From the NCBI RefSeq assembly GCF_030816615.1, contig NZ_JAUSYD010000001.1, positions 6,470,501 through 6,534,500 of the forward strand: 64,000 nt of DNA, read 5' to 3'. This document shows, one piece after another, positions 49,629-58,213 of this stretch. Below the pieces are notes generated by a model. The model was not told where the DNA came from and made no database searches. It saw only the letters and a list, made by a program, of their open reading frames with translations. How positions within the stretch are numbered: the first letter of the stretch is position 1; the number at the start of each line of letters is the position of its first letter. This DNA is from Streptomyces sp. B1I3. Lineage in GTDB: Bacteria; Actinomycetota; Actinomycetes; Streptomycetales; Streptomycetaceae. A program made the translations under genes and the position numbers.

Positions 49629-50465
49629 TCAACGCGGGCCGGTCCAGCCGCCGAGCGTGACCGGGCCGAGGCCGGACGGCAGCCTGTGCACAGCCGCTGC
49701 GACGGCCTCGTCCGCCGTGGCGAACAGGCCGAAATCCGGAGTGCTGAAGCCCCTGCCCACTCCGTACGTGGCGTCGCTGCCCGAGGTCAGGCACGGTCCG
49801 GCGACGGTCAGGTTCGGGCGGGTGGTGGCCGAGAAGCGCAGCGCCCAGTGGCTCGTGAACGGGTAGAGGGCCCGCAGCGCCGGCTCGGCGTACGCCGCCT
49901 CGATGAGGGCTTGGTACTGCTCCTGCCAGGTGTACTCCAGTCCGCGCGCCTCCTGCAGCATGCCCTGCCACTCGGATTCCGTCAGGCGCACGGGATCGCG
50001 GTCGGGCACCTCGAACCGGCCGGTCAGGCGCACGAAGGGGGCCGCCCTGCGGATGTCGTCCAGGGCAGCCCCCTCGTGCCACGACTTGGCGGCCCTGGCG
50101 ACCTGCGCCAGGTCGTCCGTCCTGCCGACGATCAAGGGCAGCCCCTGGAACGGCTCCGCACCGTCGATCGACCACCGTCGCCCGTGCGGCCACCCGCTGA
50201 TCCGAAGCGGCTCGCGATGTGCCAGGGTGCTCGCCACGCTCGCGTGGAGCAGCGGAGCGGAGTCGGGGGACGTGACGGGGACGGCGCCGAGACAGCCTCC
50301 CGCCTCGCCCCGGAGCGCTGCGGCGAGGCTGCCGCAGGCCGCGACGTCGGGGTACAGGACGGCGGGATCAGGAGGGGTCGGCACGGCTCCCGATTGTGCC
50401 CGAGCCGCCGGGTTCCAGGGCAGGTGGCCCCAGGGGCGGTCTCGACGGCTGTCCTGCGAGCCCAC
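49629..50465 (-). CDS. DUF6193 family protein
   Basis: 278 residues. The conserved block A-L-Y-P-F-T-S-H-W-A-L-R-F-S near residue 204 is the hallmark of DUF6193, a Streptomyces family named for its occurrence near natural-product genes. Its role is unknown. The N-terminal 27 residues have no conservation, so an internal GTG at 50382-50384 may be the true start; the GTG used has GAGGG 9 bases upstream. No biosynthetic genes surround it here. Confidence 0.78.
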   Translation of the reverse strand: MGSQDSRRDRPWGHLPWNPAARAQSGAVPTPPDPAVLYPDVAACGSLAAALRGEAGGCLGAVPVTSPDSAPLLHASVASTLAHREPLRISGWPHGRRWSIDGAEPFQGLPLIVGRTDDLAQVARAAKSWHEGAALDDIRRAAPFVRLTGRFEVPDRDPVRLTESEWQGMLQEARGLEYTWQEQYQALIEAAYAEPALRALYPFTSHWALRFSATTRPNLTVAGPCLTSGSDATYGVGRGFSTPDFGLFATADEAVAAAVHRLPSGLGPVTLGGWTGPR

Positions 50466-50480
50466 TGGCCGGAACCCTCA

Positions 50481-50520
50481 GGGGCCGACTGCAGCGCTGG
50501 GGGGCCGACTGAAGCCCCGA
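50481..50520 (+). repeat. 20-bp tandem iteron pair, left border of accessory block
   Basis: Two 20-bp units with common core GGGGCCGACTG at 50481 and 50501, followed by AGCGCT-like ends. Closely similar to the pair at 54886-54925. The rest of 50466-50671 has no gene. Confidence 0.75.
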
Positions 50521-50671
50521 TGAGCGTGGAGCGGGACGCGAGCGCTGTGTACTGGCCGAGGACGTTGACCGAAGGCGACGGATGGCTCCTGTCAGGGGTG
50601 CCGTTGAGGTGCGCCCAACGCGACAGACGTGTTGCGGGTGTGGGACCCACGTGGATGTACCGAAGTGACGA

Positions 50672-51247
50672 TCACTCCGCTGATCTGGGGTTTTTGCGCT
50701 GGTTGGCGTTGAAGCGCGCCTTCTTCTGACGATTCCCGCACGTGTTCATGTCGCACCACTTGCGGGTGCGGCTCTGGCTGGTGTCGAAGAAGGCGGCTTG
50801 GCAGGTCGGTGACGCACACAAGGCCAACTTCCCGTCTCGTTCGCCTGCGATGATGTCGATCGCGTCGGCGGCGATCACACTGAGGGCATCTTCCACGCAG
50901 GAAGCCGAGCTGAGCCGCCATCGCCGCTCACCCTCGGGCGTCAGGACAGCCGCGGCCCGACCGTGAGCGCTGCAGTCGTTGATGACGTGGACAGCAGATG
51001 CAGGGAGAGCGTCCTGGATCGCGGCCGCTGTCGCGGCGGCGTGAATCGACTCCCTCAGTTCCCGGGCGAGGCCGAGCTGGGCAGCGGTGCAGGAGTCCAC
51101 GGCGAGGCCGTTCACTGCCAGCCAGTCGACGAGTCGGTGCGGCGTGGGAATGCGCTCCACGGCGTCGCCATGACGCTCCGACAGAGTCCCCGTGAAGCTG
51201 GTCGCCAGCACGTTGCCGAGGCGGAAGTCAGGGAACCGGGCATGCAT
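50672..51247 (-). CDS. CGNR zinc-finger transcriptional regulator (ABATE domain)
   Basis: 191 residues. An N-terminal ABATE-type ligand domain (residues 1-135, with G-N-V-L-A-T-S-F-T-G near 12) is followed by the CGNR zinc finger. The finger has C-A-S-P-T-C near residue 147, the W-C-D-M-N-T-C-G-N-R signature near 164, and a basic tail K-K-A-R-F. Proteins of this family regulate stress or catabolic genes next to them. It is divergent from an epoxide hydrolase gene across 103 bases rich in repeats. Confidence 0.92.
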   Translation of the reverse strand: MHARFPDFRLGNVLATSFTGTLSERHGDAVERIPTPHRLVDWLAVNGLAVDSCTAAQLGLARELRESIHAAATAAAIQDALPASAVHVINDCSAHGRAAAVLTPEGERRWRLSSASCVEDALSVIAADAIDIIAGERDGKLALCASPTCQAAFFDTSQSRTRKWCDMNTCGNRQKKARFNANQRKNPRSAE

Positions 51248-51256
51248 GGAACCACC

Positions 51257-51330
51257 TTAGCGGGTTGCGGCGTGGCTCAGGGGACTGCTAGAACCGCCTT
51301 AGCCGGTTCACGAATGGTCGTAGCCGGTTC
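51257..51330. promoter_or_regulatory. Repeat-rich divergent operator region
   Basis: TAGCCGGTT occurs at 51300 and 51321 (21 bases apart, two helical turns) with a variant TAGCGGGTT at 51258. The first overlaps an inverted repeat GAACCG-CCTTAGC-CGGTTC (51291-51309). Likely binding sites for the adjacent CGNR regulator, controlling both itself and the epoxide hydrolase. Confidence 0.6.
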
Positions 51331-51350
51331 CACGACGGCCAGGAGGTCTC

Positions 51351-52526
51351 ATGCCCCGTCCCACCAGCGACGTGCAAGCATTTGAAGCCCACGCAAGTGA
51401 CGCCGACCTCGACGATCTGCGCGCACGACTGGCCGCGGCGCGACTGCCGGAGGCCGAGACGGTCCGTCGCGCCGCACCCGGCCCTCGCCGATGGGAACAG
51501 GGCGTTCCCCTCGCCGACCTCGTCGATGTCGTGAACTACTGGCGCACCGGGTACGACTGGCGGTCGTTCGAAGCGCGCCTCAACCGGATCGGCCAGTTCC
51601 GCACGACCATCGACGACCTGGGAATCCACTTCCTGCACCGCCGATCCGCGCGCGCAGATGCGACTCCTCTGATCCTGACGCACGGGTGGCCGGGCAGCAT
51701 CGCCGAGTTCGTCGATGTGGTGGACGAGCTGGCAGATCCGAAAGACGCGGGCGCGCCGGCGTTCCACGTCGTGGTCCCGTCGCTACCAGGCTTCGGTTAC
51801 AGCGACAAGCCGGCCACCACCGGGTGGGGAGTCGAAAAGATCGCGGCCGCATGGGTGGAACTGATGGAAAGGCTCGGCTACAGCAAGTTCGCAGCCCACG
51901 GCGGCGACTGGGGAGGTGTGATCACCACTGTTCTCGGTGGCAGGTTCCCGACGCACGTTCTCGGCATCCACACACTGACCCCGCAGGCACCGCCCGGGTT
52001 GACAACGGACGGGCTGACGGCGGCCGAGCGCAGATGGACCGAGGAAACCCGCGATTTCTGGAACGGCCCCCGCGCGGCGTACGCGAAGCAGCAGGCGACC
52101 CGACCGCAGACCATCGGCTACTCGCTCGTCGACTCACCGGTCGGGCTTCTCGCCTGGATCCTCGACAAGTTCGCCGAGTGGACAGATACCGAAGACAGCC
52201 CGTTCGAGACGATTTCCGTAGACCGCATCCTTGACAACGTGACCCTGTATTGGCTGACGCGGGCCGGAGCGTCGTCGGCCCGCATCTACTACGAAAGCCA
52301 CGACTCGCTCGATCCCGAACTCCGGGTCGACGTCCCGTCAGCGCTCAGTGTGTATCCCCGCGACATCGAGAAGTGCCCGCGCGCCTGGGCGCAGGAGCGG
52401 TTCCGGCAGATCGTCCGATGGAGGTCGCCTGAAACCGGGGGACATTTCCCGTCGCTGGAGGTTCCCGAGTATTTCGTCAAGGATCTGCAGGAGGGCCTCG
52501 CGGCAGTGCTGGCCGCTCATCACTGA
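51351..52526 (+). CDS. Microsomal-type epoxide hydrolase
   Basis: 391 residues, alpha/beta hydrolase with the N-terminal EHN lid domain (residues 8-110). Oxyanion motif H-G-W-P-G-S near 110, nucleophile aspartate in H-G-G-D-W-G-G near 187, charge-relay histidine in G-G-H-F-P-S near 366 and ring-opening tyrosines in the cap. It converts epoxides to diols through an ester intermediate. Codon use is somewhat less GC-biased than in core neighbours. The divergent CGNR gene is its probable regulator. Confidence 0.93.
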   Translation: MPRPTSDVQAFEAHASDADLDDLRARLAAARLPEAETVRRAAPGPRRWEQGVPLADLVDVVNYWRTGYDWRSFEARLNRIGQFRTTIDDLGIHFLHRRSARADATPLILTHGWPGSIAEFVDVVDELADPKDAGAPAFHVVVPSLPGFGYSDKPATTGWGVEKIAAAWVELMERLGYSKFAAHGGDWGGVITTVLGGRFPTHVLGIHTLTPQAPPGLTTDGLTAAERRWTEETRDFWNGPRAAYAKQQATRPQTIGYSLVDSPVGLLAWILDKFAEWTDTEDSPFETISVDRILDNVTLYWLTRAGASSARIYYESHDSLDPELRVDVPSALSVYPRDIEKCPRAWAQERFRQIVRWRSPETGGHFPSLEVPEYFVKDLQEGLAAVLAAHH

Positions 52527-52621
52527 ACGCGGCTCGGTGACCCGGCACCCGATCACCACCTGATCCGGCTCGAGGCGTTGCCCGACGGCTTAGGTAGGGC
52601 CCGGTCGCGCAGGTGCGTGGT

Positions 52622-53632
52622 TCACGCTAGGGCGGTGGACGGCGGTGATCCTGAGCCCGCGGCTTCCACGACGGTCCCTCCGGCCCGGGTGCGTGCATAC
52701 AGCACCTCTCTGCCCACACGGTGGCGGCTCACCAGACCAGCGGTGCGCAGGGCCGTCAGGTGCTGGGAGACGCCGCCGGGAGTCAGCCCGGTGCGGCGGG
52801 CGAGGTCGGTGGTCGAGGCGGGGGCTGTCAGTTCGGTCAGGAGGGTTGCACGGGAGCGGCCCAGCACCCCCGCCAGGGCATCGGACACGGTCGCGGGACG
52901 CGCCTGCCACAGCGTGCCGACGGCGCGTGGCGGATAGCGCAGTGAGGGCTGCCATGGCTCGTTGAGCACGGAGAACACGCGCGGCCACACGAAGGCGGAC
53001 GGCACCAGCAGCAGGCCCTGGCCGTCGAGTCGGCGCGCTCCGCGCACGGTGCGGTGCTCCAGGTGCAGAGTGCCTCCGGCCCAGGTGACCTGTGGGTCGA
53101 GGTCTGCGAACAGACGCAGGGCGCCGCCTTCGACCAGGCGCCCGGCGCGGTAGCGGATGTCGCCCTCCAACAGCGTGAGGATCCGCGACCAGTACGGCGC
53201 CAGTGCCAGCTCCCAGTACGCCTCCAACACGTCGGTCAGTCGTCCGAGCTCGGCTGCGGGGTCGGCGCGCAGCACCGCCATCCGTGCAGGCGGCACCTCG
53301 GCCGTCGTGTGCAGGAGCGCCGGCGGGGTGGCCCGGACCGTGGCCAGCTCCACATCCAGTGACGGTAGCGGCGTCGTGGGCGGCGGGCAGATGAAACCCG
53401 GAACGCAGTCGGCCCAGGGCGAGCGCGTCGACACCGGAACAAGGTCGAACAGTGGCCCCAGGTCGAGGTCTGCCGCAGCCAGCCTCGGGCGCACCTGATC
53501 GGCCCAGGTGCGATGCAGGCCGTGTTCGTCCGCGCCCTTGAGCACCCGGACGCTGGCCACCACCTCCCACAGCGGGGAGATCGCGAAGCGGGTGCGGGCC
53601 ACATCCTCCAAGCCGAGTCCGATCTCGATCAT
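52622..53632 (-). CDS. ArsR-type winged-helix regulator with DUF5937 N-terminal domain
   Basis: 336 residues. Residues 1-240 form a DUF5937-like domain (F-A-I-S-P-L-W-E-V-V-A-S). A C-terminal ArsR/SmtB winged helix covers 250-320, with T-D-L-A-R-R-T-G-L-T-P-G-G-V-S-Q-H-L. This two-domain regulator usually sits divergently next to a drug-type MFS pump and represses it. Only 22 bases separate its start from the truncated pump gene here, too short for a normal promoter pair. Confidence 0.9.
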   Translation of the reverse strand: MIEIGLGLEDVARTRFAISPLWEVVASVRVLKGADEHGLHRTWADQVRPRLAAADLDLGPLFDLVPVSTRSPWADCVPGFICPPPTTPLPSLDVELATVRATPPALLHTTAEVPPARMAVLRADPAAELGRLTDVLEAYWELALAPYWSRILTLLEGDIRYRAGRLVEGGALRLFADLDPQVTWAGGTLHLEHRTVRGARRLDGQGLLLVPSAFVWPRVFSVLNEPWQPSLRYPPRAVGTLWQARPATVSDALAGVLGRSRATLLTELTAPASTTDLARRTGLTPGGVSQHLTALRTAGLVSRHRVGREVLYARTRAGGTVVEAAGSGSPPSTALA

Positions 53633-53654
53633 TTAGCTGAGGGTAAAACACTGG

Positions 53655-54833
53655 GTGGAGCGGTCGCGGTCGCGCACAGTACCCGCCGGCCCCGGCCAGG
53701 CCGGTGCGCTGGCCGCACTGTCCACCGCCGCCTTCCTCTTCATCGGCCTGCCCGCGGGCGCCTGGGTGGACCGCATGCCCGGCCGCCGGGTGCTGGTCGC
53801 CGCCGACGCGGCCCGTGCCGCGCTGTTCGCCTCGATCCCCGTCGCCTGGTGGCTGGGCGTGCCGTCACTGCCGCAGCTGTACGCGGTGGTGCTGCTGAAC
53901 GGCTGCGCGACGGTGTTCTTCGACGTCGGCTCGCAGAGCGTCCTGCCCGAGCTGGTCGGCCGTGAGCGCCTGGTGCCGGCGAACGCCGCCCTGGTGAGCC
54001 TGATGGCCGGCGCCAACATCGCCGGCCGCGGCGCCGGCGGCTTCTTCGTGCAGTTCTTCACGGCTCCCCTCGCGATCCTCGGCGGGGCCGTCGCCTACCT
54101 GGCCTCCGCCGCCGGCCTCACGGGCATCCGACGACAGGCTCCTGCCGTGCCACCGGCAGACCGGCGACGGCTGCGGGCCGAGATGGCGGAAGGGCTGCAC
54201 CACGTCCTGGGCAGCCGCGAGCTACGCGCGTTGGCGCTCACCGCGACCCTCACCAACCTCGGCGCACAAATGATCAACGCCATACTGCCGGTGCTGTTCG
54301 TCCGCGAACTGCACCTGTCCGCCGGGGTGCTCGGGGCGTACTGGGCTGCCGGCGGCCTGGGTATCCTGCTCGGCGCCGGCGTCGCCCGCCGCCTCGCCGC
54401 CCGCCTCGGCCACGGCCGCACCCTGGGGTTGGCCGGGCTCTGGTTCGCACCCGCCGCACTCGCCGTCGCGCTGATCGACGATGGGCCGTGGCTGTGGGTG
54501 GCCGGTGCCGGGTGGCTCGCGGCCATGACCAAGACGGGTATCGACAACGTCCTCGGCGTCACCCTGCGCCAGCACCTGACCCCTGGCCCGCTGCTCGGAC
54601 GCATGAACGCCACCTTCCGCTTCCTGCTCACCGGCGCCCTGGCCATCGGCTCCGCCCTCGGTGGCCTCGTCGGCCAGGCGGCCGGCCTGCGCACGGCGGT
54701 CTGGGCGGGTGCGATCTGCCTGGCCGGCGCCTTCCTCCCGGTCTTCTGCTCCCCCGTCCGTAAGCTGCGAGAGCTTCCGGTAGCCAGCACGCCACCCCGC
54801 CGGGCATCAACGGCATGCGCCACCGAGGCGTGA
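53655..54833 (+). CDS. MFS transporter lacking its normal N-terminus
   Basis: 392 residues. Homology to MFS drug exporters begins at G-Q-A-G-A-L-A-A-L-S-T-A-A-F-L-F-I-G-L-P-A-G-A-W-V-D-R, which is normally helix 2 and the loop 2-3 motif A. The first membrane helix (about 40 residues) is missing, replaced by a basic M-E-R-S-R-S-R-T stretch, and there is no ribosome binding site at the GTG. Eleven or so helices remain. A deletion probably removed the start region together with the promoter shared with the ArsR gene, so it may be non-functional. Confidence 0.75.
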   Translation: MERSRSRTVPAGPGQAGALAALSTAAFLFIGLPAGAWVDRMPGRRVLVAADAARAALFASIPVAWWLGVPSLPQLYAVVLLNGCATVFFDVGSQSVLPELVGRERLVPANAALVSLMAGANIAGRGAGGFFVQFFTAPLAILGGAVAYLASAAGLTGIRRQAPAVPPADRRRLRAEMAEGLHHVLGSRELRALALTATLTNLGAQMINAILPVLFVRELHLSAGVLGAYWAAGGLGILLGAGVARRLAARLGHGRTLGLAGLWFAPAALAVALIDDGPWLWVAGAGWLAAMTKTGIDNVLGVTLRQHLTPGPLLGRMNATFRFLLTGALAIGSALGGLVGQAAGLRTAVWAGAICLAGAFLPVFCSPVRKLRELPVASTPPRRASTACATEA

Positions 54834-54885
54834 ACCGGCACTCGCCTGCGCGATCGGGCCCCGTGGGTCAACCACGACGCTCAAC

Positions 54886-54925
54886 AGGCCAACTCGAGCG
54901 CTCACAGGCCGACTGAAACGCTCGG
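54886..54925 (+). repeat. 20-bp tandem iteron pair, right border of accessory block
   Basis: Two 20-bp units AGGCC-A/G-ACT...CGCTC at 54886 and 54906, the same period and core (GGCCGACTGaA) as the pair at 50481-50520. They lie between the MFS gene and argC. Confidence 0.75.
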
Positions 54926-54957
54926 TCACACATCCGACGCCCGTGCGCCGATCACAC

Positions 54958-54995
54958 CTTTGCATAAACCTGCGTGGATGCGTATAGTCATGCCA
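54958..54995 (+). promoter_or_regulatory. argC promoter/ARG-box region
   Basis: TTTGCATAAA and GATGCGTATAG motifs 20 bases apart, followed by GTCATGCCAT. These are like the T-GCAT-A half-sites of Streptomyces ARG boxes bound by ArgR. GAGGAGG then precedes argC. Confidence 0.65.
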
Positions 54996-55014
54996 TCGAC
55001 GAGGAGGATTCCCG

Positions 55015-56043
55015 ATGGTGGTACGTGCGGCAGTGGCAGGAGCGAGCGGCTATGCAGGCGGAGAACTGCTCCGCCTGCTCCTCGCCCACCCCGAGGTGGA
55101 GATCGGCGCGCTCACCGCGCACTCCAACGCCGGGGAGCGGCTCGGCGCACTGCAGCCGCACCTGAGGCCGCTCGCGGACCGGGTTCTGCAGCCGACCACG
55201 GCCGAGGTACTTGCCGGGCACGACGTCGTCTTCCTGGCCCTTCCGCACGGGCAGTCCGCCGCCGTCGCCGAGCAACTCGGCGAGGAGGTGCTCGTCGTCG
55301 ACATGGGCGCCGACTTCCGGCTGGCGGACGCGGCCGACTGGGAGAAGTTCTACGGCTCGCCGCACGCCGGCACCTGGCCCTACGGCCTGCCCGAACTGCC
55401 GGGAGCCCGCGCGGCCCTGGAGGGCTCCAAGCGCATCGCCGTACCGGGCTGCTATCCCACCGCCGTCTCGCTCGCGCTCTTCCCGGCCTACACCGCCGGC
55501 CTCGCCGAGCCCGAGGCCGTCGTCGTCGCCGCCTCCGGCACCTCCGGCGCCGGCAAGGCGGCCAAGCCGCACCTGCTCGGCTCCGAGGTCATGGGCAACA
55601 TGTCCCCGTACGGCGTCGGTGGGGTGCACCGGCACACCCCCGAGATGATCCAGAACCTCAGTGCCGCGGCCGGTGAGCGCGTCACCGTCTCCTTCACGCC
55701 GACCCTGGCCCCCATGCCCCGCGGCATCCTGGCCACGTGCAACGTGAAGGCGAAGCCCGGCGTGGACGCCGGCACGCTCCGCGCAGCCTACGAGAAGGCC
55801 TTCGCCGACGAGCCGTTCGTCGATCTGCTGCCCGAGGGGCAGTGGCCCGCCACTGCGGCCGTGTACGGCTCCAACGCCGTCCAGGTCCAGGTCGCCCACG
55901 ACGAGGCGGCCGGCCGGATCGTCGTGATCAGCGCCATCGACAACCTCGCCAAGGGCACCGCCGGAGGCGCCCTGCAAAGCATGAACATCGCCCTCGGGCT
56001 CCCCGAGGACACAGGTCTTTCCACGATCGGAGTCGCACCGTGA
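55015..56043 (+). CDS. argC: N-acetyl-gamma-glutamyl-phosphate reductase
   Basis: 342 residues. Rossmann motif G-A-S-G-Y-A-G-G near residues 9-16, catalytic cysteine in V-P-G-C-Y-P-T near residue 144 and histidine in H-R-H-T-P-E near 205. It reduces N-acetylglutamyl-5-phosphate to the semialdehyde, the third arginine step. GAGGAGG lies about 8 bases before the ATG. First gene of argCJBDR; overlaps argJ by GTGA. ARG-box motifs upstream indicate ArgR repression. Confidence 0.97.
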   Translation: MVVRAAVAGASGYAGGELLRLLLAHPEVEIGALTAHSNAGERLGALQPHLRPLADRVLQPTTAEVLAGHDVVFLALPHGQSAAVAEQLGEEVLVVDMGADFRLADAADWEKFYGSPHAGTWPYGLPELPGARAALEGSKRIAVPGCYPTAVSLALFPAYTAGLAEPEAVVVAASGTSGAGKAAKPHLLGSEVMGNMSPYGVGGVHRHTPEMIQNLSAAAGERVTVSFTPTLAPMPRGILATCNVKAKPGVDAGTLRAAYEKAFADEPFVDLLPEGQWPATAAVYGSNAVQVQVAHDEAAGRIVVISAIDNLAKGTAGGALQSMNIALGLPEDTGLSTIGVAP

Positions 56044-57194
56044 GCGTCACGGCAGCCAAGGGATTCACGGCGGCGGGCATCGCCGCCGGAATCAAGGAGA
56101 GCGGTAGCCCGGACCTGGCCCTCGTGGTCAACAACGGCCCCCGCCGCGCCGCCGCGGGCGTCTTCACCTCCAACCGCGTCAAGGCCGCACCCGTCCTCTG
56201 GTCGGAGCAGGTGCTCAAGGGCGGCGAGGTCACCGCCGTCGTCCTCAACTCTGGGGGAGCCAACGCCTGTACGGGTCCTCAGGGTTTCCAGGACACGCAC
56301 GCCACGGCCGAGAAGGCCGCCGAGGTCCTCACCGGTCACAGCGCCGGTGAGATCGCGGTCGCCTCGACCGGGCTGATCGGCCTGCTCCTGCCCATGGACA
56401 AGCTCCTGCCCGGCATCGAGAAGGCCGCGGCCGCCCTCAGCGAGCACGGCGGGGAGAAGGCCGCCCTCGCGATCAAGACCACGGACACGGTCCACAAGAC
56501 GGCTGTGGCAGGCGGCGAAGGCTGGACCGTCGGCGGCATGGCGAAGGGCGCCGGCATGCTCGCCCCCGGCCTCGCCACGATGCTGGTCGTCCTCACCACC
56601 GACGCGGACGTCGACGCGCCCGCCCTCGACGCCGCCCTGCGCGCCGCCACCCGCACCACGTTCGACCGGGTCGACTCCGACGGCTGCATGTCGACCAACG
56701 ACACCGTGCTCCTCCTCGCCTCCGGAGCCAGCGGAATCACGCCCGCCCGGGCCGAGTTCGACCAGGCCGTCCACAGTGTGTGCGCCGACCTCGCCCGCCA
56801 GCTGATCGGTGACGCCGAGGGGGCCTCCAAGGACATCCGGATCGAGGTGATCAACGCGGCCACCGAGGACGACGCCGTCGAGGTCGGCCGGAGCATCGCC
56901 CGCAACAACCTCCTCAAGTGCGCCATCCACGGCGAGGACCCCAACTGGGGCCGGGTCCTCTCCGCGATCGGCACCACGAAGGCCGCCTTCGAGCCGGACC
57001 GTCTCAACGTCGCCATCAACGACGTCTGGGTGTGCAGGAACGGCAGCGTGGGCGAGGACCGTGAACTGGTCGACATGCGCTACCGGGAGGTCAGGATCAC
57101 CGCCGACCTCGCCGCGGGAGCCGAGTCGGCCGTCATCTGGGCCAACGACCTCACCGCCGAGTACGTCCACGAGAACAGCGCCTACAGCTCATGA
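56040..57194 (+). CDS. argJ: Bifunctional ornithine acetyltransferase / N-acetylglutamate synthase
   Basis: 384 residues. Autocleavage site in G-A-G-M-L-A-P-G-L-A-T-M-L near residues 167-179, with the threonine as nucleophile of the beta chain. N-G-S-V-G-E-D-R is near residue 336. It recycles acetyl from N-acetylornithine to glutamate, making the pathway cyclic; Streptomyces ArgJ may also use acetyl-CoA. GTG start overlapping the argC stop; ends in an ATGA overlap with argB. Confidence 0.97.
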   Translation: MSVTAAKGFTAAGIAAGIKESGSPDLALVVNNGPRRAAAGVFTSNRVKAAPVLWSEQVLKGGEVTAVVLNSGGANACTGPQGFQDTHATAEKAAEVLTGHSAGEIAVASTGLIGLLLPMDKLLPGIEKAAAALSEHGGEKAALAIKTTDTVHKTAVAGGEGWTVGGMAKGAGMLAPGLATMLVVLTTDADVDAPALDAALRAATRTTFDRVDSDGCMSTNDTVLLLASGASGITPARAEFDQAVHSVCADLARQLIGDAEGASKDIRIEVINAATEDDAVEVGRSIARNNLLKCAIHGEDPNWGRVLSAIGTTKAAFEPDRLNVAINDVWVCRNGSVGEDRELVDMRYREVRITADLAAGAESAVIWANDLTAEYVHENSAYSS

Positions 57195-58213
57195 ACGCCG
57201 CGAGGAAGCACACCGCGCTGCCCAAGGCCCAGATCCTCATCGAGGCGCTGCCCTGGCTGACCCGGCACAACGGCAAGACCGTCGTCATCAAGTTCGGCGG
57301 CAACGCCATGATCGACGAGGAGCTGAAGGCCGCCTTCGCCCAGGACGTCGTCTTCCTGCGGCACGCCGGTCTCAAGCCGGTCGTCGTGCACGGCGGAGGC
57401 CCGCAGATCAGCGCCCAGCTCGACAAGCAGGGTCTGGTCAGCGAGTTCAAGGCCGGGCTGCGCGTGACCACGCCGGAGGCGATGGACGTCGTACGCATGG
57501 TGCTGGCCGGCCAGGTCCAGCGTGAGCTCGTGGGGCTGCTCAACCAGCACGGCCCGCTCGCCGTCGGTATGACCGGTGAGGACGCCCACACCATCACCGC
57601 CACCCAGCACCGTCCTGTGATCGACGGCGAGTTCGTCGACATCGGCAGGGTCGGAGAGATCACCGCCATCGACACCGGGGCCATCCAGGCGTTGCTGGAC
57701 GACGGCCGGATCCCGGTCATCTCCTCCATCGCGCGCTCCGCCGAGGACAACCACGTCTACAACGTCAACGCCGACACCGCGGCCGCCGCACTCGCCGCCG
57801 CGCTGAACGCCGAGACGCTGATGGTCCTGACCGACGTCGAGGGCCTCTACGAGGACTGGCCGAACAGCGACGACGTGATCAGCCGGCTCACCGCCACCGA
57901 GCTGGAGAAACTGCTCCCCGACCTGTCCAGCGGCATGGTGCCCAAGATGCAGGGGTGCCTGCACGCCGTACGCAACGGTGTCGAGACCGCCCGTGTCATC
58001 GACGGCCGGGTCCACCACTCGATCCTGCTGGAGATCTTCACCGACGAGGGAGTCGGCACAATGGTCGTGCCCGACGCACAGACCGACGTCCGCACCGACG
58101 CACAGGCCGACGCCCGCACCGACGCGCAGGCCGACGCCCGCACCGACGCACGGACCGACCCACAGGCCGGCGTACGCACCGGCCAGCAGACCGGCGAGCA
58201 GGGGGAAGCATGA
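57191..58213 (+). CDS. argB: Acetylglutamate kinase with repetitive C-terminal tail
   Basis: 340 residues. Amino acid kinase fold: V-I-K-F-G-G-N-A-M near residues 34-42, V-V-H-G-G-G-P-Q near 65, and N-V-N-A-D near 193. It phosphorylates N-acetylglutamate and is the usual arginine feedback point. The family ends near residue 295 (T-M-V-V-P-D); here about 46 extra residues follow, made of the repeat D-A-Q-A-D-A-R-T. The tail is charged, lacks hydrophobic residues and is probably disordered. ATGA overlaps join it to both neighbours. Confidence 0.96.
   Translation: MNAARKHTALPKAQILIEALPWLTRHNGKTVVIKFGGNAMIDEELKAAFAQDVVFLRHAGLKPVVVHGGGPQISAQLDKQGLVSEFKAGLRVTTPEAMDVVRMVLAGQVQRELVGLLNQHGPLAVGMTGEDAHTITATQHRPVIDGEFVDIGRVGEITAIDTGAIQALLDDGRIPVISSIARSAEDNHVYNVNADTAAAALAAALNAETLMVLTDVEGLYEDWPNSDDVISRLTATELEKLLPDLSSGMVPKMQGCLHAVRNGVETARVIDGRVHHSILLEIFTDEGVGTMVVPDAQTDVRTDAQADARTDAQADARTDARTDPQAGVRTGQQTGEQGEA
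58073..58144 (+). repeat. 24-bp tandem repeat in the argB 3' end
   Basis: Three in-phase units beginning GACGCACAG or GACGCGCAG and ending GTCCGCACC or GCCCGCACC (58073, 58097, 58121), followed by decayed further units up to the stop. Each unit encodes eight residues. Confidence 0.93.

Noticed and set aside
54834..54957. Small gene between the MFS gene and argC
   Set aside because: No frame with a start signal or composition typical of coding sequence; the stretch contains the 20-bp iterons and the argC promoter.
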